Notes: generated by a model not told the origin, from the sequence alone. A stretch of DNA of 64,000 nucleotides from Protopterus annectens (GCF_019279795.1 NC_056738.1:476281988-476345987), one strand, 5' to 3'; shown: positions 23,271 through 34,719, counted from the first letter of the stretch. A program made the numbers and translations.

Positions 23271-23333
23271 TGGCCAGGTTCGAACCCAGAATACTATACA
23301 CCGTAGTCAAGGTACTGAACTACTAGGCCATGA
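23271..23333 (-). other. tRNA-like module upstream of Myb-like gene 1
   Basis: Minus strand reads TGGCCTAGTAGTTCAGTACC (A-box side), then GGGTTCGAACC (B-box, 23,278-23,288). A related copy is on the plus strand at 43,262-43,325. T-stem pairing is weak, so probably a pol III promoter relic. Confidence 0.5.
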
Positions 23334-23465
23334 CAGCAGTACCTATATATGCAATAATAGCTAATATATAGGAATGAATACAAACTGGAGCATGACAATG
23401 CAAGTTTACTGAAGTTGATACAATTCCAAAATGGCCAATCACAGATATGTGTGGGAAAAACGGAC

Positions 23466-23473
23466 TATATAAG
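23466..23473 (+). promoter_or_regulatory. TATA box of Myb-like gene 1
   Basis: TATATAAG lies 56 bp upstream of the first ATG (23,529), a suitable distance for a short 5' UTR. It is just downstream of the tRNA-like module. Confidence 0.55.
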
Positions 23474-23528
23474 CCCCATAGGTGGGAATACACAGCATAA
23501 ACGATTGTAGAACTGAACTGCAGGCAGA

Positions 23529-25556
23529 ATGACAGGAGTAGGAGAGGGTACTTGCTTACGAGCACAGAGGTGGGGCGTTGAGGATTCCAGGTACATGGTC
23601 TGGCTCCTAGTCCACAATCATGAGGCCCAACTCATGCAGGGCCAGGTCCTCTGGGGAGCATACAGGGCTGAAGCGTGGGACCGGTTGGCTCATGATCTCA
23701 CCAGTGCCACAGGGATTCCAAGGACTGGTGAGCAGGTCCGTCACCACCATGCGGACCTGAAGAGATGCAAGCAGGACCAACTGAACCTTTGGATCCAGGA
23801 GGCCCGGCAAATGCCCAATGCCCCACTACTGAGTAAGTTACATTTAATTATGTATGTAAGAAATTAAACTAGCTGATATTATGGAGATGTGTATTCCAAT
23901 ATTACTTCATTTATATTACAGCTGCAGGTGTCCGTTCTGCGGACCGCAGAGCCTATGGCAATAGGCTGGTGCGGTTGCGCCACCAGGCAGGTCAGTAATC
24001 CACTACCAGTAACTGTAAAGAAATATAAAAGTATGACAGTCAGCAAAAGAGTGCAGTGTAGTCAGTAAGGAATAAAATGTGTAAGTAACAGTGTGAAAGT
24101 GTCTGCAAGTATTGCTTGATTACAAAAGTGTGTCGCAGCCTGTAAGCCAACCAGAAAAATGAAAATGTCTGACATAAATTCTGAAATAAAAATGCCCCAC
24201 CTGTAAGAAAATAGTACACAACCTGCAGCAGGCTGAAAAGTATAGCTGCAGAAGATGATGAAATCACATGTGTGAAATATATCCCTATTGAAATGCTGAA
24301 ACATGACAGAAGTGAGACTGATGGAAAGGATTGTAATAACTACAGGTAAAACATGTCAATAAAGCCTAGAAGTAAGTACCATCCTGAATAGTGAAATGAA
24401 AGCAAGTGAGAGAGTGTGAGAAAGTGTCATGAATCCAGCAATACAGTACTAATAACCCCTGAATAAAGTATACTGCAGTCAAGACAGAATGAAATGCATG
24501 TGAGAATCAAAACCAAAACAGCGAAATCTGTTCAAAGTGTTGCTGCATCTGGAATGTGTATCCCAAAATCTGGATATGTTGCTCTCAGTCTGCAATATGC
24601 AGATAGGATGATTGTCTGATATACCAAACATCCACACTTGTCTACAGCTATATAAAGCAAATGTAGCAGGATGATGTAGCTGAACAAAGCTAGATATGAA
24701 TGTGTATGAAGAACAATAAAATGCATATTGATGTTGCAGTAACAGTCCTATCACCAAGTTGAAATAGTTATCATATAGGAAACTGTAGTTAGAACAGTAG
24801 TGTGTATATATCTGTAGCTATTAGAAATGTACAGCATATGTATTGGTATTTGAAGGTGTTAATATTATTTTTTTCACCCCACCCTATAACCACATATAAC
24901 CCATTACACGTGAAAATGGTATGTGCAATCACAATTAACACCCCTGGACATTTGTCCTGTTGGGTCATATATATTTGCATGTCCGTTGATGCATCTGCCC
25001 TGTTCATACATCCAAACCTGATGGCCTGTTGCCATCAATTAACCCTGCATGTTGTTGGACTGTGTATTGCTGTTCAAATTATGCATGTGTTATGCATGCT
25101 GTTCAATGGTGTGAATATCTGGGTGTTTGGTTAACGGGAAATGTAGCATGCTGTTACAACTAATTGTGAATGGTATTATATGTCACTAACCCAAACTGTC
25201 ATGGCATAATGCAAAACATAGAATGACAGGGAAGGCGGGTTCCAGCGGACCCACCTCTCCCACCTCAGCTGGCGAGTGCACCTGGCACTAGTGCCGAGTC
25301 TGGACCCTCCTCCGGTGGCCCTGATCCACCTGCGGATGGAAGCGCTGCAGGGGATGGGGCTCGCCCTCCCTCTGCAAGTGTGGCTGGAGGAGAACCACCA
25401 CTCACCCTCCGTAGCGTCCGGACTGTGGTGCGTAGGGAGATTCGGGACTCTGTTCTCGAGCCCCTATGCCAGCTTGAGGCATGGGTGGCACAACTTATGG
25501 GTATGCCTGTTGCCCGGCCTACACAGCCCCCAGCACAGCCCTGTCCTGGGCAGTGA
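23529..25556 (+). pseudogene. Harbinger Myb/SANT-like protein gene 1 (three exons, one frameshift)
   Basis: Myb-like partner protein of Harbinger transposase. Exon 1 (23,529-23,832) encodes a Myb/SANT-like trihelix pattern: 'WDRLAHDLTSATGIPRTGEQVRHHHADLKR'-type spacing, with the conserved W and the 'RTGEQVRHHHADLKR' third helix. The donor GTAAGT is at 23,833. Exon 2 (23,922-23,990) gives 'SADRRAYGNRLVRLRHQ'. Exon 3 (25,230-25,556) gives an Ala/Gly/Pro-rich linker and an amphipathic tail 'LRSVRTVVRREIRDSVLEP', ending TGA at 25,554. Both introns are phase 1. In exon 3 the spliced frame meets a stop near 25,287, and a one-base shift near 25,275 restores the long tail, so this copy is probably broken. 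It has the same exon design as gene 2. Confidence 0.7.
23991..25229 (+). other. Intron 2 of Myb-like gene 1
   Basis: Begins GTCAGT and ends ATGACAG. AT-rich, with no further gene recognised inside. Confidence 0.5.
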
Positions 25557-26136
25557 AGGAACAGTGGCAACTGCCTATGGGTGGGGATATCAGTTCCACT
25601 GTTGCCATCTGTGGGCTCATGGGCTCTGGATGTCCAAACCTCTGTCCCCGTCAATTGTGTAACCCCCCCCACATGTGTCATACACTGCCCCTGTATGCGT
25701 CTTGTTTGTCTTGTCTGTTTACCTACCCAACCTACCTCCCCAGCTGTACCGACTTCCTTCACCTGACATACCACTCTCACCGGAAAAAAAAAAAAAAAAA
25801 AAAAGGGCATTCTGTACCCACAAAAAAATTACGCCTCATACATAGCTGCCCATTCCACACACATGTCTGCTGGACATGGAATCTATCAATTACAATTGGC
25901 TGTACAACAAGTATTATTGTTGTCCTGACACCTCTCTCAGGGGTGGAAGGTTTCAAATGCCACACCAAATTACATACATATGCACAGCTGTTGCTGATGA
26001 AGAAATGGGCAGCTATGGGCCTTACCTACATCCCTCCTGCAAATCCCAAGCTTGTTTCCCTACTGTCTTACCCTCTTTGTGACCCCTTTTTCACCACTTT
26101 CCTGTCTCCCCATTTTCATTTCTTTCAAAGAAAATA
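25557..26136. other. Spacer after Myb-like gene 1
   Basis: C/T-rich, with an A18-type homopolymer (about 25,783-25,804). No gene recognised; the open frames across it are not family-like. Confidence 0.4.
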
Positions 26137-26275
26137 GCGTGGGTGTGCGCCAGAGTAAGCACTGGTAAGCGGTTGTAAGCGGGTGTGCGCGTGTGTGCAC
26201 AGAGCTAACCGCCAGTGCGCATGCATGAGCTCCGCGCAAACCAGCGCTAACCCGGTTACAACTGCTTAAAAGTGC
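26137..26275. promoter_or_regulatory. Second left-type repeat cluster (GTAAGC / GTGTGCGC)
   Basis: GTAAGCACTGGTAAGCGG, GTAAGCGGGTGTGCGCGTG and GAGCTCCGCGCAAACCAGCG-type words resemble the cluster near the left end and the clusters upstream of both transposases. It lies ahead of the second Myb-like gene. Confidence 0.5.
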
Positions 26276-26334
26276 CTTAGTCACTTTGATTGACAGGTCC
26301 TGTACTCAGTTCTAAAGCAAAATAAAATCCCACT

Positions 26335-26392
26335 GTCAGTCCTGAACCCAGGAAACACTAGTATGTATGACCTACCACTAAGCCATGACTCT
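26335..26392 (-). other. tRNA-like module upstream of Myb-like gene 2
   Basis: Minus strand: ATGGCTTAGTGGTAGG (good A-box) and CCTGGGTTCAGGACT (B-box-like). Same relative position as the module upstream of gene 1. Confidence 0.5.
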
Positions 26393-26597
26393 TATACAAG
26401 AACATTGTGCTAAAATAAATATAACATGTAATAGTAGGGATGAATCTAAAGGGAATATAGGATGTGTAGTACCCAAAGCATAAAATGTAGAATTACTGTC
26501 AAAACTACTGGATTCCCATAAGAGTAGTGTGTGAACAGAAACAGCCATGCTAGTTGGTAGCTTGTAGGTAATAATGTCAGTTAATGTACATATATAA

Positions 26598-26608
<11 letters not shown>

Positions 26609-26665
<57 letters not shown>
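26609..26665. repeat. (TA)n microsatellite
   Basis: TA dinucleotide tract followed by AT-rich degenerate units. Confidence 0.95.
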
Positions 26666-26668
<3 letters not shown>

Positions 26669-26874
26669 TATATCTATATATAGTTGTAGGTGTCATTGTG
26701 CATACACACTTACTACAGGGAACAGGAGAGAGGAATGGAGAAATGTGAATCTACAACACAGCCTGAATCATGAGAGAGATACTAACCTTTACACTCACAG
26801 AATGGTGTCCACAGCATACCAGCATGGTCCCCGCCCTTACAATCTGAAAGGGCAATGCCTATCCCACATACCCT

Positions 26875-27195
26875 TTTATAGCACTGACCTGAAATCACAG
26901 TGACAACTGCAATCAGTACACAACTGGCTGTATGCAATTAGCAAATGCTGGCTTACAATTGGTGCAGAGGCCATCACATGGACCTATGCAGATACCTACA
27001 AAAGCATCCTGTACTAACACTCCCCATATGCAATACATTCATTGCACTGTCTGGAAGCAGACAGAGGGAGAGAGAAAACTGAGAGAGAGAAAAAAAAACC
27101 TACACACTGTGACTCTGTGACTCTAAGCTGTCAGCAGTGACAGTAGCAGCAGCAATCAGAAGCAGTGGTAACGCAACCAGCTGCGACAAACACAG
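26875..27195 (+). promoter_or_regulatory. Putative promoter and 5' leader exon of Myb-like gene 2
   Basis: TTTATA at 26,875-26,880, then a purine-rich leader (AGAGAGAAAACTGAGAGAG) with AGCAGCAGCAATC-like sequence, ending CAAACACAG with donor-like GTAATG at 27,196. The coding exon at 28,718 starts at an acceptor, so a spliced leader is expected. Inference only. Confidence 0.35.
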
Positions 27196-27339
27196 GTAAT
27201 GCAAAGTAGCAGGTTAATAGTGTGCATACTGTGAACCCTCCAAATGTGTCATAGGTCTGTATCTATAGGTATGTCCATGTGATATGTTGTGTGTACGTAG
27301 TTCCACCAAAAGGAGATGACCATACATTACATGTCAATC

Positions 27340-28340
27340 AGCCTTAGGCCATGATCCTGACAGCAGTTGTCTGTGCGTTGCCCTCAGCAATGGCTGTAGT
27401 GACTGCTTTGAAAGGTCAGCCAGGTTCAAAAGGCAGGATCAGCCCATCACAAAGGCACACTGGCTGGGAACAAGTGTCTGCAGGTACCCGATATCACTGC
27501 ATATGCATCCCATACTGCATAATTCCATAGCTTAGCAGACCAGGCCTATGCATATGATGTGGTAGTTCCCAGGGTCAGTAGAGGTGCCTCCTTAGTGGTG
27601 TGGGACCACTGTCGCTGTATGCCACTGTCCAGGTACATATCCTGTAGTACGGCCAAGATAAATTATCAGTGTTATATGCGGTTGCATATCCTCTTGGATA
27701 CCATGAGGTCACAGTGATGTTGTGTGTTCTGCTCTGCTGAGGGTGGCCCTCACCTGGACAGGTGAGATGATAGGGAGGTTACATACAGCTGTGATAAATA
27801 TTTCAACTGGTGGGAGAGAAGGAGGGGGATACATGCACCAAACCTATCTGCAAGACTGTTGCCAATATCCGTGTGTTTGGTGAATGTTAAGTAGGGGTGT
27901 ATTAACACAGAGCATATCTGAGGCATTTGGTCCATATGTGTAACATAACTGAAGAAGGCCTTGTGGTCATCCATAGTGTTTGTGGCCATTTCCCTCCCAG
28001 AGTAGGCCGTGGCCATTGTTATGACAGACCGTAGCGTAGTACCAGTGCTGACCACAGATGCCTTCCCTTAATGTGAATGTGCTCTGTCCTGCAGTAGCCT
28101 CCTGCTATTGTTATATAATCTGCCTCTGTCTGTGGTCCACCAGACAGGATGCCTAACCTTTGTGCATAGGGTCTGGGTTAGAAATGTGTGTGCAAGTTCC
28201 ATGCAATCTGTGGCATGTCCGTGGTAAGCATTTGCAAAGGGGTCAGCAGTGTGGGTTGTGGCTTCCACTCTCCCAGTGTGCTGCATGGATACCATCTCAG
28301 TCCCAACAAGTGAATAACTGTCTAATCACATACATATCAA
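27340..28340 (-). repeat. Degenerate CR1-like LINE fragment
   Basis: Minus strand matches the linker and RT start of the 9-12.9 kb LINE: 'RHPVWWTTDRGRLYNNSRRL' (about 28,090-28,155) against 'KPVWWTSAIHKLYNKREKL', the GAAGAAGGCCTT block near 27,951, and an RT block near 27,560-27,640. It lies in the presumed first intron of Myb-like gene 2. The tandem triplication begins within it. Confidence 0.65.
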
Positions 28341-29488
28341 AGTAGTCTACTGTGCTGGTGGTGGTGGTGGGATATGTATATCAAGGCAGAGTAACTTGTG
28401 TCCACATCACACTAGTGGATGGTGTCCCACATACAGTACCTTGGGATGAACCCCCAGAGTGAGGTTGTGCATTGGACCTGTCAGTGTGTGCTGACCGATG
28501 GGGCATGCTACTATGTTGTGTGGAATGTGGCAGGTATTGTTGCACAGGTGTTGGGTGAGCACTGATATCTGGCCATGTACCTGTGTATCCACCACGACAC
28601 ACACACATGCAACATATAGGAGTAGTAGTATATCACTACACATGAGTATCATGTATAGTATGTGTGCCATATATTGCTGACATAGTCTGCTGATATCCTG
28701 TTTGTGTTCTCTTCCAGGGAGATGGTGCGTCAGTGTAATCCCGCCTACTCTGCAGCGGAAGATGAGGAGATCCACCAGAGCCTGGTGCGGGAGTATGACA
28801 TCCTGTTTTCCCGCACCAGTCAGAATCAGCAGGAGAGGGCTGCACTGTGGCAAGACCTTGTCCGTAGGGTAAATTATATTGGCATGCATAACAGGACATA
28901 TGAGCAGGTACGACATCACTGCAGTGATTTAATCTGAAGTGTCCATCAGCGTGCATCAGATATCCACAGGAAACAGGTTGCCACAGGCGGTGGGGTGGCC
29001 ACACATCCCCCCCTCACCAGACTGGAGGGGCTACTCCTAAGTGTTGTGGCTCCAGTCCCAGAACAGCAGCAGCAGTACACCTGCATCATGATGGAGGCTG
29101 GATCCACACAGCAGCATGACATGGAGCGTGCAGGTAATATGCCATATGTACACTTGACTGTTCTGTACACTGTTAGTTTATGCATATGTAAGGTGTGTCC
29201 GTGGTATGTATCTGTCATCATAGTATGTAATTGTGCATGTGTGATACTGGCAATATCAGCAGCTGACGTCTGAAAGGCAACTGGTGTACTACTGCACTGT
29301 ATCATATGCAATATCAATGGCACAGTTGTGCCCACTGACATTAATCTAATCATTTCTGCAGGTCCCTCCAGGGTTACAACAAGGCAGGCCATCCATGCTG
29401 GTGAGTGTGTTTAACATAACCTATAATAGTCCTGATAATGCTAGTAACAGTAGTGTAACTCAGTAGTGCTCTGTGTGTATACTGCGGG

Positions 29489-29928
29489 GTGTGCATGTGT
29501 GCATGTGTGCAGGTGTGCCTGTGCCCATGTGTGCATGTGTGCATGAGTGCAGGTGTGCCTGTGTCCACGTGTGCATGTGTGCATGTGTGCATGTGTGCCT
29601 GTTTCCATGTGTGCATGTGTATCTGTGTCCACGTGTGCATGTGTGCACGTGTGCATGTGTCCATGTGTGCATGTGACCACGTGTGCATGTGTGCATGTGT
29701 CCATGTGTGCATGTGTCCACGTGTGCATGTGTGCATGGTTCCACGTGTGCATGTCTGCATGTGTGCATGTGTGCATGTGTGCCTGTATGCATGTGTGCAT
29801 GTGTGCCTGTGTGCATGTGTCCACGTGTGCATGTCTGCATGTGTGCCTGTGTCTATGTGTGCATGTGTGCCTGTGTCCATGTGTGCATGTGTGCATGTGT
29901 CCATGTGTGCATGTGTGCATGTGTGCAG
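29489..29928. repeat. GTGTGCATGTGTCCACGTG minisatellite, unit 1
   Basis: Alternating purine-pyrimidine 6-8 bp words (GTGTGCAT, GTGTCCAC, GTGTGCCT) with many CACGTG hexamers. It lies in an intron of Myb-like gene 2. All frames on both strands stay open because the repeat lacks stops. Confidence 0.95.
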
Positions 29929-30615
29929 AAGTGCATCACTGGTAACAATGTCTGGAGACTGTAAACTGTGTTTCCTGTCTTCCTCCCACAGGTTCTGGTG
30001 CTGCTCTGGTGACCTGCAGCAGGGAACCTGAATCTTGTGCCACGGGTACTGGTAATGATGATATTTGTGTAATGGTACAGGAAGGTGTGTCAGGGTCCGC
30101 CATTGGTCAGCCAATTGACAGTACACAGCTGTCAACCCCATCATTGCAGTGTGGGTTGTGGCTTCCACTCTCCCAGTGTGCTGCATGGATACCATCTCAG
30201 TCCCAACAAGTGAATAACTGTCTAATCACATACATATCAAAGTAGTCTACTGTGCTGGTGGTGGTGGTGGGATATGTATATCAAGGCAGAGTAACTTGTG
30301 TCCACATCACACTAGTGGATGGTGTCCCACATACAGTACCTTGGGATGAACCCCCAGAGTGAGGTTGTGCATTGGACCTGTCAGTGTGTGCTGACCGATG
30401 GGGCATGCTACTATGTTGTGTGGAATGTGGCAGGTATTGTTGCACAGGTGTTGGCTGAGCACTGATATCTGGCCATGTACCTGTGTATCCACCGACACAC
30501 ACACATGCAACATATGGGAGTAGTAGTATATCACTACACATGAGTATCATGTATAGTATGTGTGCCATATATTGCTGACATAGTCTGCTGATATCCTGTT
30601 TGTGTTCTCTTCCAG

Positions 30616-31031
30616 GGAGATGGTGCGTCAGTGTAATCCCGCCTACTCTGCAGCGGAAGATGAGGAGATCCACCAGAGCCTGGTGCGGGAGTATGACATC
30701 CTGTTTTCCCGCACCAGTCAGAATCAGCAGGAGAGGGCTGCACTGTGGCAAGACCTTGTCCGTAGGGTAAATGATATTGGCATGCATAACAGGACATATG
30801 AGCAGGTACGACATCACTGCAGTGATTTAATCTGAAGTGTCCATCAGCGTGCCTCAGATATCCACAGGAAACAGGTTGCCACAGGCGGTGGGGTGGCCAC
30901 ACATCCCCCCCTCACCTGACTGGAGGGGCTACTCCTAAGTGTTGTGGCTCCAGTCCCAGAACAGCAGCAGCAGTACACCTGCATCATGATGGAGGCTGGA
31001 TCCACACAGCAGCATGACATGGAGCGTGCAG
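30616..31031 (+). pseudogene. Second tandem copy of the Myb/SANT exon
   Basis: Nearly identical to 28,718-29,133, with the same acceptor, ATG (30,620) and in-frame TGA (30,833-30,835). Differences include Asn-Asp for Asn-Tyr in the 'RRVN(D/Y)IG' stretch. The following short exon and the start of the last exon are also repeated; the last exon is cut at about 32,059. Confidence 0.75.
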
Positions 31032-31386
31032 GTAATATGCCATATGTACACTTGACTGTTCTGTACACTGTTAGTTTATGCATATGTAAGGTGTGTCCGT
31101 GGTATGTATCTGTCATCATAGTATGTAATTGTGCATGTGTGATACTGGCAATATCAGCAGCTGACGTCTGAAAGGCAACTGGTGTACTACTGCACTGTAT
31201 CATATGCAATATCAATGGCACAGTTGTGCCCACTGACATTAATCTAATCATTTCTGCAGGTCCCTCCAGGGTTACAACAAGGCAGGCCATCCATGCTGGT
31301 GAGTGTGTTTAACATAACCTATAATAGTCCTGATAATGCTAGTAACAGTAGTGTAACTCAGTAGTGCTCTGTGTGTATACTTCGGG

Positions 31387-31838
31387 GTGTGCATGTGTGC
31401 ATGTGTGCAGGTGTGCCTGTGCCCATGTGTGCATGTGTGCATGAGTGCAGGTGTGCCTGTGTCCACGTGTGCATGTGTGCATGTGTGCCTGTTTCCACGT
31501 GTGCATGTGTGCATGTGTGCATGTGTATCTGTGTCCACGTGTGCATGTGTGCACGTGTTTGTCCATGTGTGCATGTGACCACGTGTGCATGTGTGCATGT
31601 GTCCATGTGTGCATGTGTCCACGTGTGCATGTGTGCATGGTTCCACGTGTGCATGTCTGCATGTGTGCATGTGTGCATGTGTGCCTGTATGCATGTGTGC
31701 ATGTGTGCATGTGTGCCTGTGTGCATGTGTCCACGTGTGCATGTCTGCATGTGTGCCTGTGTCTATGTGTGCATGTGTGCCTGTGTCCATGTGTGCATGT
31801 GTGCATGTGTCCATGTGTGCATGTGTGCATGTGTGCAG
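31387..31838. repeat. GTGTGCATG minisatellite, unit 2
   Basis: Same array as 29,489-29,928 with small internal gains and losses, for example a shortened CACGTGTTTGTCC segment near 31,553. Confidence 0.95.
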
Positions 31839-32529
31839 AAGTGCATCACTGGTAACAATGTCTGGAGACTGTAAACTGTGTTTCCTGTCTTCCTCCCACA
31901 GGTTCTGGTGCTGCTCTGGTGACCTGCAGCAGGGAACCTGAATCTTGTGCCACGGGTACTGGTAATGATGATATTTGTGTAATGGTACAGGAAGGTGTGT
32001 CAGGGTCCACCATTGGTCAGCCAATTGACAGTACACAGCTGTCAACCCCATCATTGCGCAGTGTGGGTTGTGGCTTCCACTCTCCCAGTGTGCTGCATGG
32101 ATACCATCTCAGTCCCAACAAGTGAATAACTGTCTAATCACATACATATCAAAGTAGTCTACTGTGCTGGTGGTGGTGGTGGGATATGTATATCAAGGCA
32201 GAGTAACTTGTGTCCACATCACACTAGTGGATGGTGTCCCACATACAGTACCTTGGGATGAACCCCCAGAGTGAGGTTGTGCATTGGACCTGTCAGTGTG
32301 TGCTGACCGATGGGGCATGCTACTATGTTGTGTGGAATGTGGCAGGTATTGTTGCACAGGTGTTGGCTGAGCACTGATATCTGGCCATGTACCTGTGTAT
32401 CCACCACGACACACACACATGCAACATATGGGAGTAGTAGTATATCACTACACATGAGTATCATGTATAGTATGTGTGCCATATATTGCTGACATAGTCT
32501 GCTGATATCCTGTTTGTGTTCTCTTCCAG

Positions 32530-32945
32530 GGAGATGGTGCGTCAGTGTAATCCCGCCTACTCTGCAGCGGAAGATGAGGAGATCCACCAGAGCCTGGTGC
32601 GGGAGTATGACATCCTGTTTTCCCGCACCAATCAGAATCAGCAGGAGAGGGCTGCACTGTGGCAAGACCTTGTCCGTAGGGTAAATGATATTGGCATGCA
32701 TAACAGGACATATGAGCAGGTACGACATCACTGCAGTGATTTAATCTGAAGTGTCCATCAGCGTGCATCAGATATCCACAGGAAACAGGTTGCCACAGGC
32801 GGTGGGGTGGCCACACATCCCCCCCTCACCAGACTGGAGGGGCTACTCCTAAGTGTTGTGGCTCCAGTCCCAGAACAGCAGCAGCAGTACACCTGCATCA
32901 TGATGGAGGCTGGATCCACACAGCAGCATGACATGGAGCGTGCAG
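32530..32945 (+). pseudogene. Third tandem copy of the Myb/SANT exon
   Basis: ATG at 32,534 and the same TGA at 32,747-32,749. One Ser-to-Asn change ('SRTNQNQ'). Only this copy is followed by a complete last exon. Confidence 0.75.
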
Positions 32946-33298
32946 GTAATATGCCATATGTACACTTGACTGTTCTGTACACTGTTAGTTTATGCATATG
33001 TAAGGTGTGTCCGTGGTATGTATCTGTCATCATAGTATGTAATTGTGCATGTGTGATACTGGCAATATCAGCAGCTGACGTCTGAAAGGCAACTGGTGTA
33101 CTACTGCACTGTATCATATGCAATATCAATGGCACAGTTGTGCCCACTGACATTAATCTAATCATTTCTGCAGGTCCCTCCAGGGTTACAACAAGGCAGG
33201 CCATCCATGCTGGTGAGTGTGTTTAACATAACCTATAATAGTCCTGATAATGCTAGTAACAGTAGTGTAACTCAGTAGTGCTCTGTGTGTATACTGCG

Positions 33299-33748
33299 GG
33301 GTGTGCATGTGTGCATGTGTGCAGGTGTGCCTGTGCCCATGTGTGCATGTGTGCATGAGTGCAGGTGTGCCTGTGTCCACGTGTGCATGTGTGCATGTGT
33401 GCCTGTTTCCACGTGTGCATGTGTGCATGTGTGCATGTGTATCTGTGTCCACGTGTGCATGTGTGCACATGTGCATGTGTCCATGTGTGCATGTGACCAC
33501 GTGTGCATGTGTGCATGTGTCCATGTGTCCACGTGTGCATGTGTGCATGGTTCCACGTGTGCATGTCTGCATGTGTGCATGTGTGCATGTGTGCCTGTAT
33601 GCATGTGTGCATGTGTGCATGTGTGCCTGTGTGCATGTGTCCACGTGTGCATGTCTGCATGTGTGCCTGTGTCTATGTGTGCATGTGTGCCTGTGTCCAT
33701 GTGTGCATGTGTGCATGTGTCCATGTGTGCATGTGTGCATGTGTGCAG
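33299..33748. repeat. GTGTGCATG minisatellite, unit 3
   Basis: Third version of the intronic array, again differing by short indels. Confidence 0.95.
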
Positions 33749-34719
33749 AAGTGCATCACTGGTAACAATGTCTGGAGACTGTAAACTGTGTTTCCTGTCT
33801 TCCTCCCACAGGTTCTGGTGCTGCTCTGGTGACCTGCAGCAGGGAACCTGAATCTTGTGCCACGGGTACTGGTAATGATGATATTTGTGTAATGGTACAG
33901 GAAGGTGTGTCAGGGTCCGCCATTGGTCAGCCAATTGACAGTACACAGCTGTCAACCCCATCATTGCGCACAGTCATCCTGCCAGTACATCTGTTGTCAC
34001 CATTGTCCCTAGGTGATGGACAGAATACAGTGGGCATAGACCAGGGTAATGTGGTACCTGTGGCACATGCGTCCCCACACAGCAGCCATGGGCAGGGTCC
34101 TCCGATGATACCACACAGACAGTTGCCCATGGGTTCTCGTGGGAGCATCCGTGGGCGTACTGCCTCTGGCCGATGTGCTCAAAGAGGTCTGTCAACCTCA
34201 GCTATGTTTCGGACTGTCATGCAGGCACAGTCGCGTATGGAAAGTACACCAGACAGGGTCTGAGGGAGCTGAGAGCATGTCGCACAGCCATGACAGACAG
34301 TATGCGTGACATTGCTGATGCTATCCGTAATTTCACCGATGTCATAGAAAGACGTTGTGGGGACATATTACAGCAGTTCCACAACGAAATGTCCATGAGC
34401 CAGGGCAAAGGTGGGTGTTTGCGATGTCGATGTGGCCGTATGCCGGCAACAGCAGCAGCTGGCAGTCGGCGTGGATGACAACAGGCTTGCGCATGCCCCC
34501 ATAGTGCCAGCAGCAGCCCCCAGCAATGCTGGGTCTGTGCTGTCATCAGAACGCCCCAGGAGACCACGTGCACATGGCTCTGGACAGTCCCAACAGGTAC
34601 CTGTGTCCAGTCAACACACTCCCGCTTCTGATGACAGTACCCAGTCTGGCTTAGTACTGGATACGGTCCATAGCACACCTGCCAGGCACAGGTACCGTGC
34701 CCATGCCCACAGACACTGA

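Larger units (their letters stand above)
28247..33968 (+). repeat. 1.9-kb tandem triplication
   Basis: Three nearly identical units: about 28,247-30,147, 30,148-32,059 and 32,060-33,968 (periods about 1,900 and 1,912). Each starts AGTGTGGGTTGTGGCTTCCAC and ends CAACCCCATCATTGC. Differences are a few substitutions plus small indels, mostly in the CACATG minisatellite, so the event is recent. Each unit holds two Myb-like exons and the start of the last one. Unit ends share a 2-base GC, consistent with microhomology-mediated duplication. Confidence 0.95.
28718..34719 (+). pseudogene. Harbinger Myb/SANT-like protein gene 2, triplicated and broken
   Basis: Exon a (28,718-29,133, ATG at 28,722) gives a Myb/SANT-like domain: 'YSAAEDEEIHQSLVREYD', 'ERAALWQDLVRRVN', 'NRTYEQVRHHCSDL'. 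Exon b (29,362-29,400) and exon c (from 29,992; the complete version from 33,812) follow, and all junctions are phase 1 with GT/AG ends. Exon c runs past the triplication into 'LRELRACRTAMTDSMRDIADAI', a helical tail typical of this family, then a Ser/Pro-rich end near 34,719. Defects: TGA at 28,935-28,937, where an Arg codon (CGA) is expected right after the Myb domain, and frameshifts near 34,240 and 34,440. The upstream leader exon is uncertain. Confidence 0.7.

Noticed and set aside
26118..26275. Possible CRISPR-like or centromeric repeat cluster from recurrent GTAAGC words
   Set aside because: Eukaryotic context, irregular spacing and recurrence at Harbinger arms explain it as subterminal transposon sequence.
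28407..28919. Minus-strand 170-aa open frame repeated at 30,281 and 32,219
   Set aside because: Antisense shadow of the Myb exon and its upstream intron. It repeats only because of the triplication.
29374..30195. Long His/Thr/Cys-rich open frames (up to 273 aa) on both strands of the minisatellite, repeated at 31.3-32.0 and 33.2-33.9 kb
   Set aside because: All frames are open simply because the GTGTGCATG repeat lacks stop codons. The proteins are pure repeat translation and lie in an intron.
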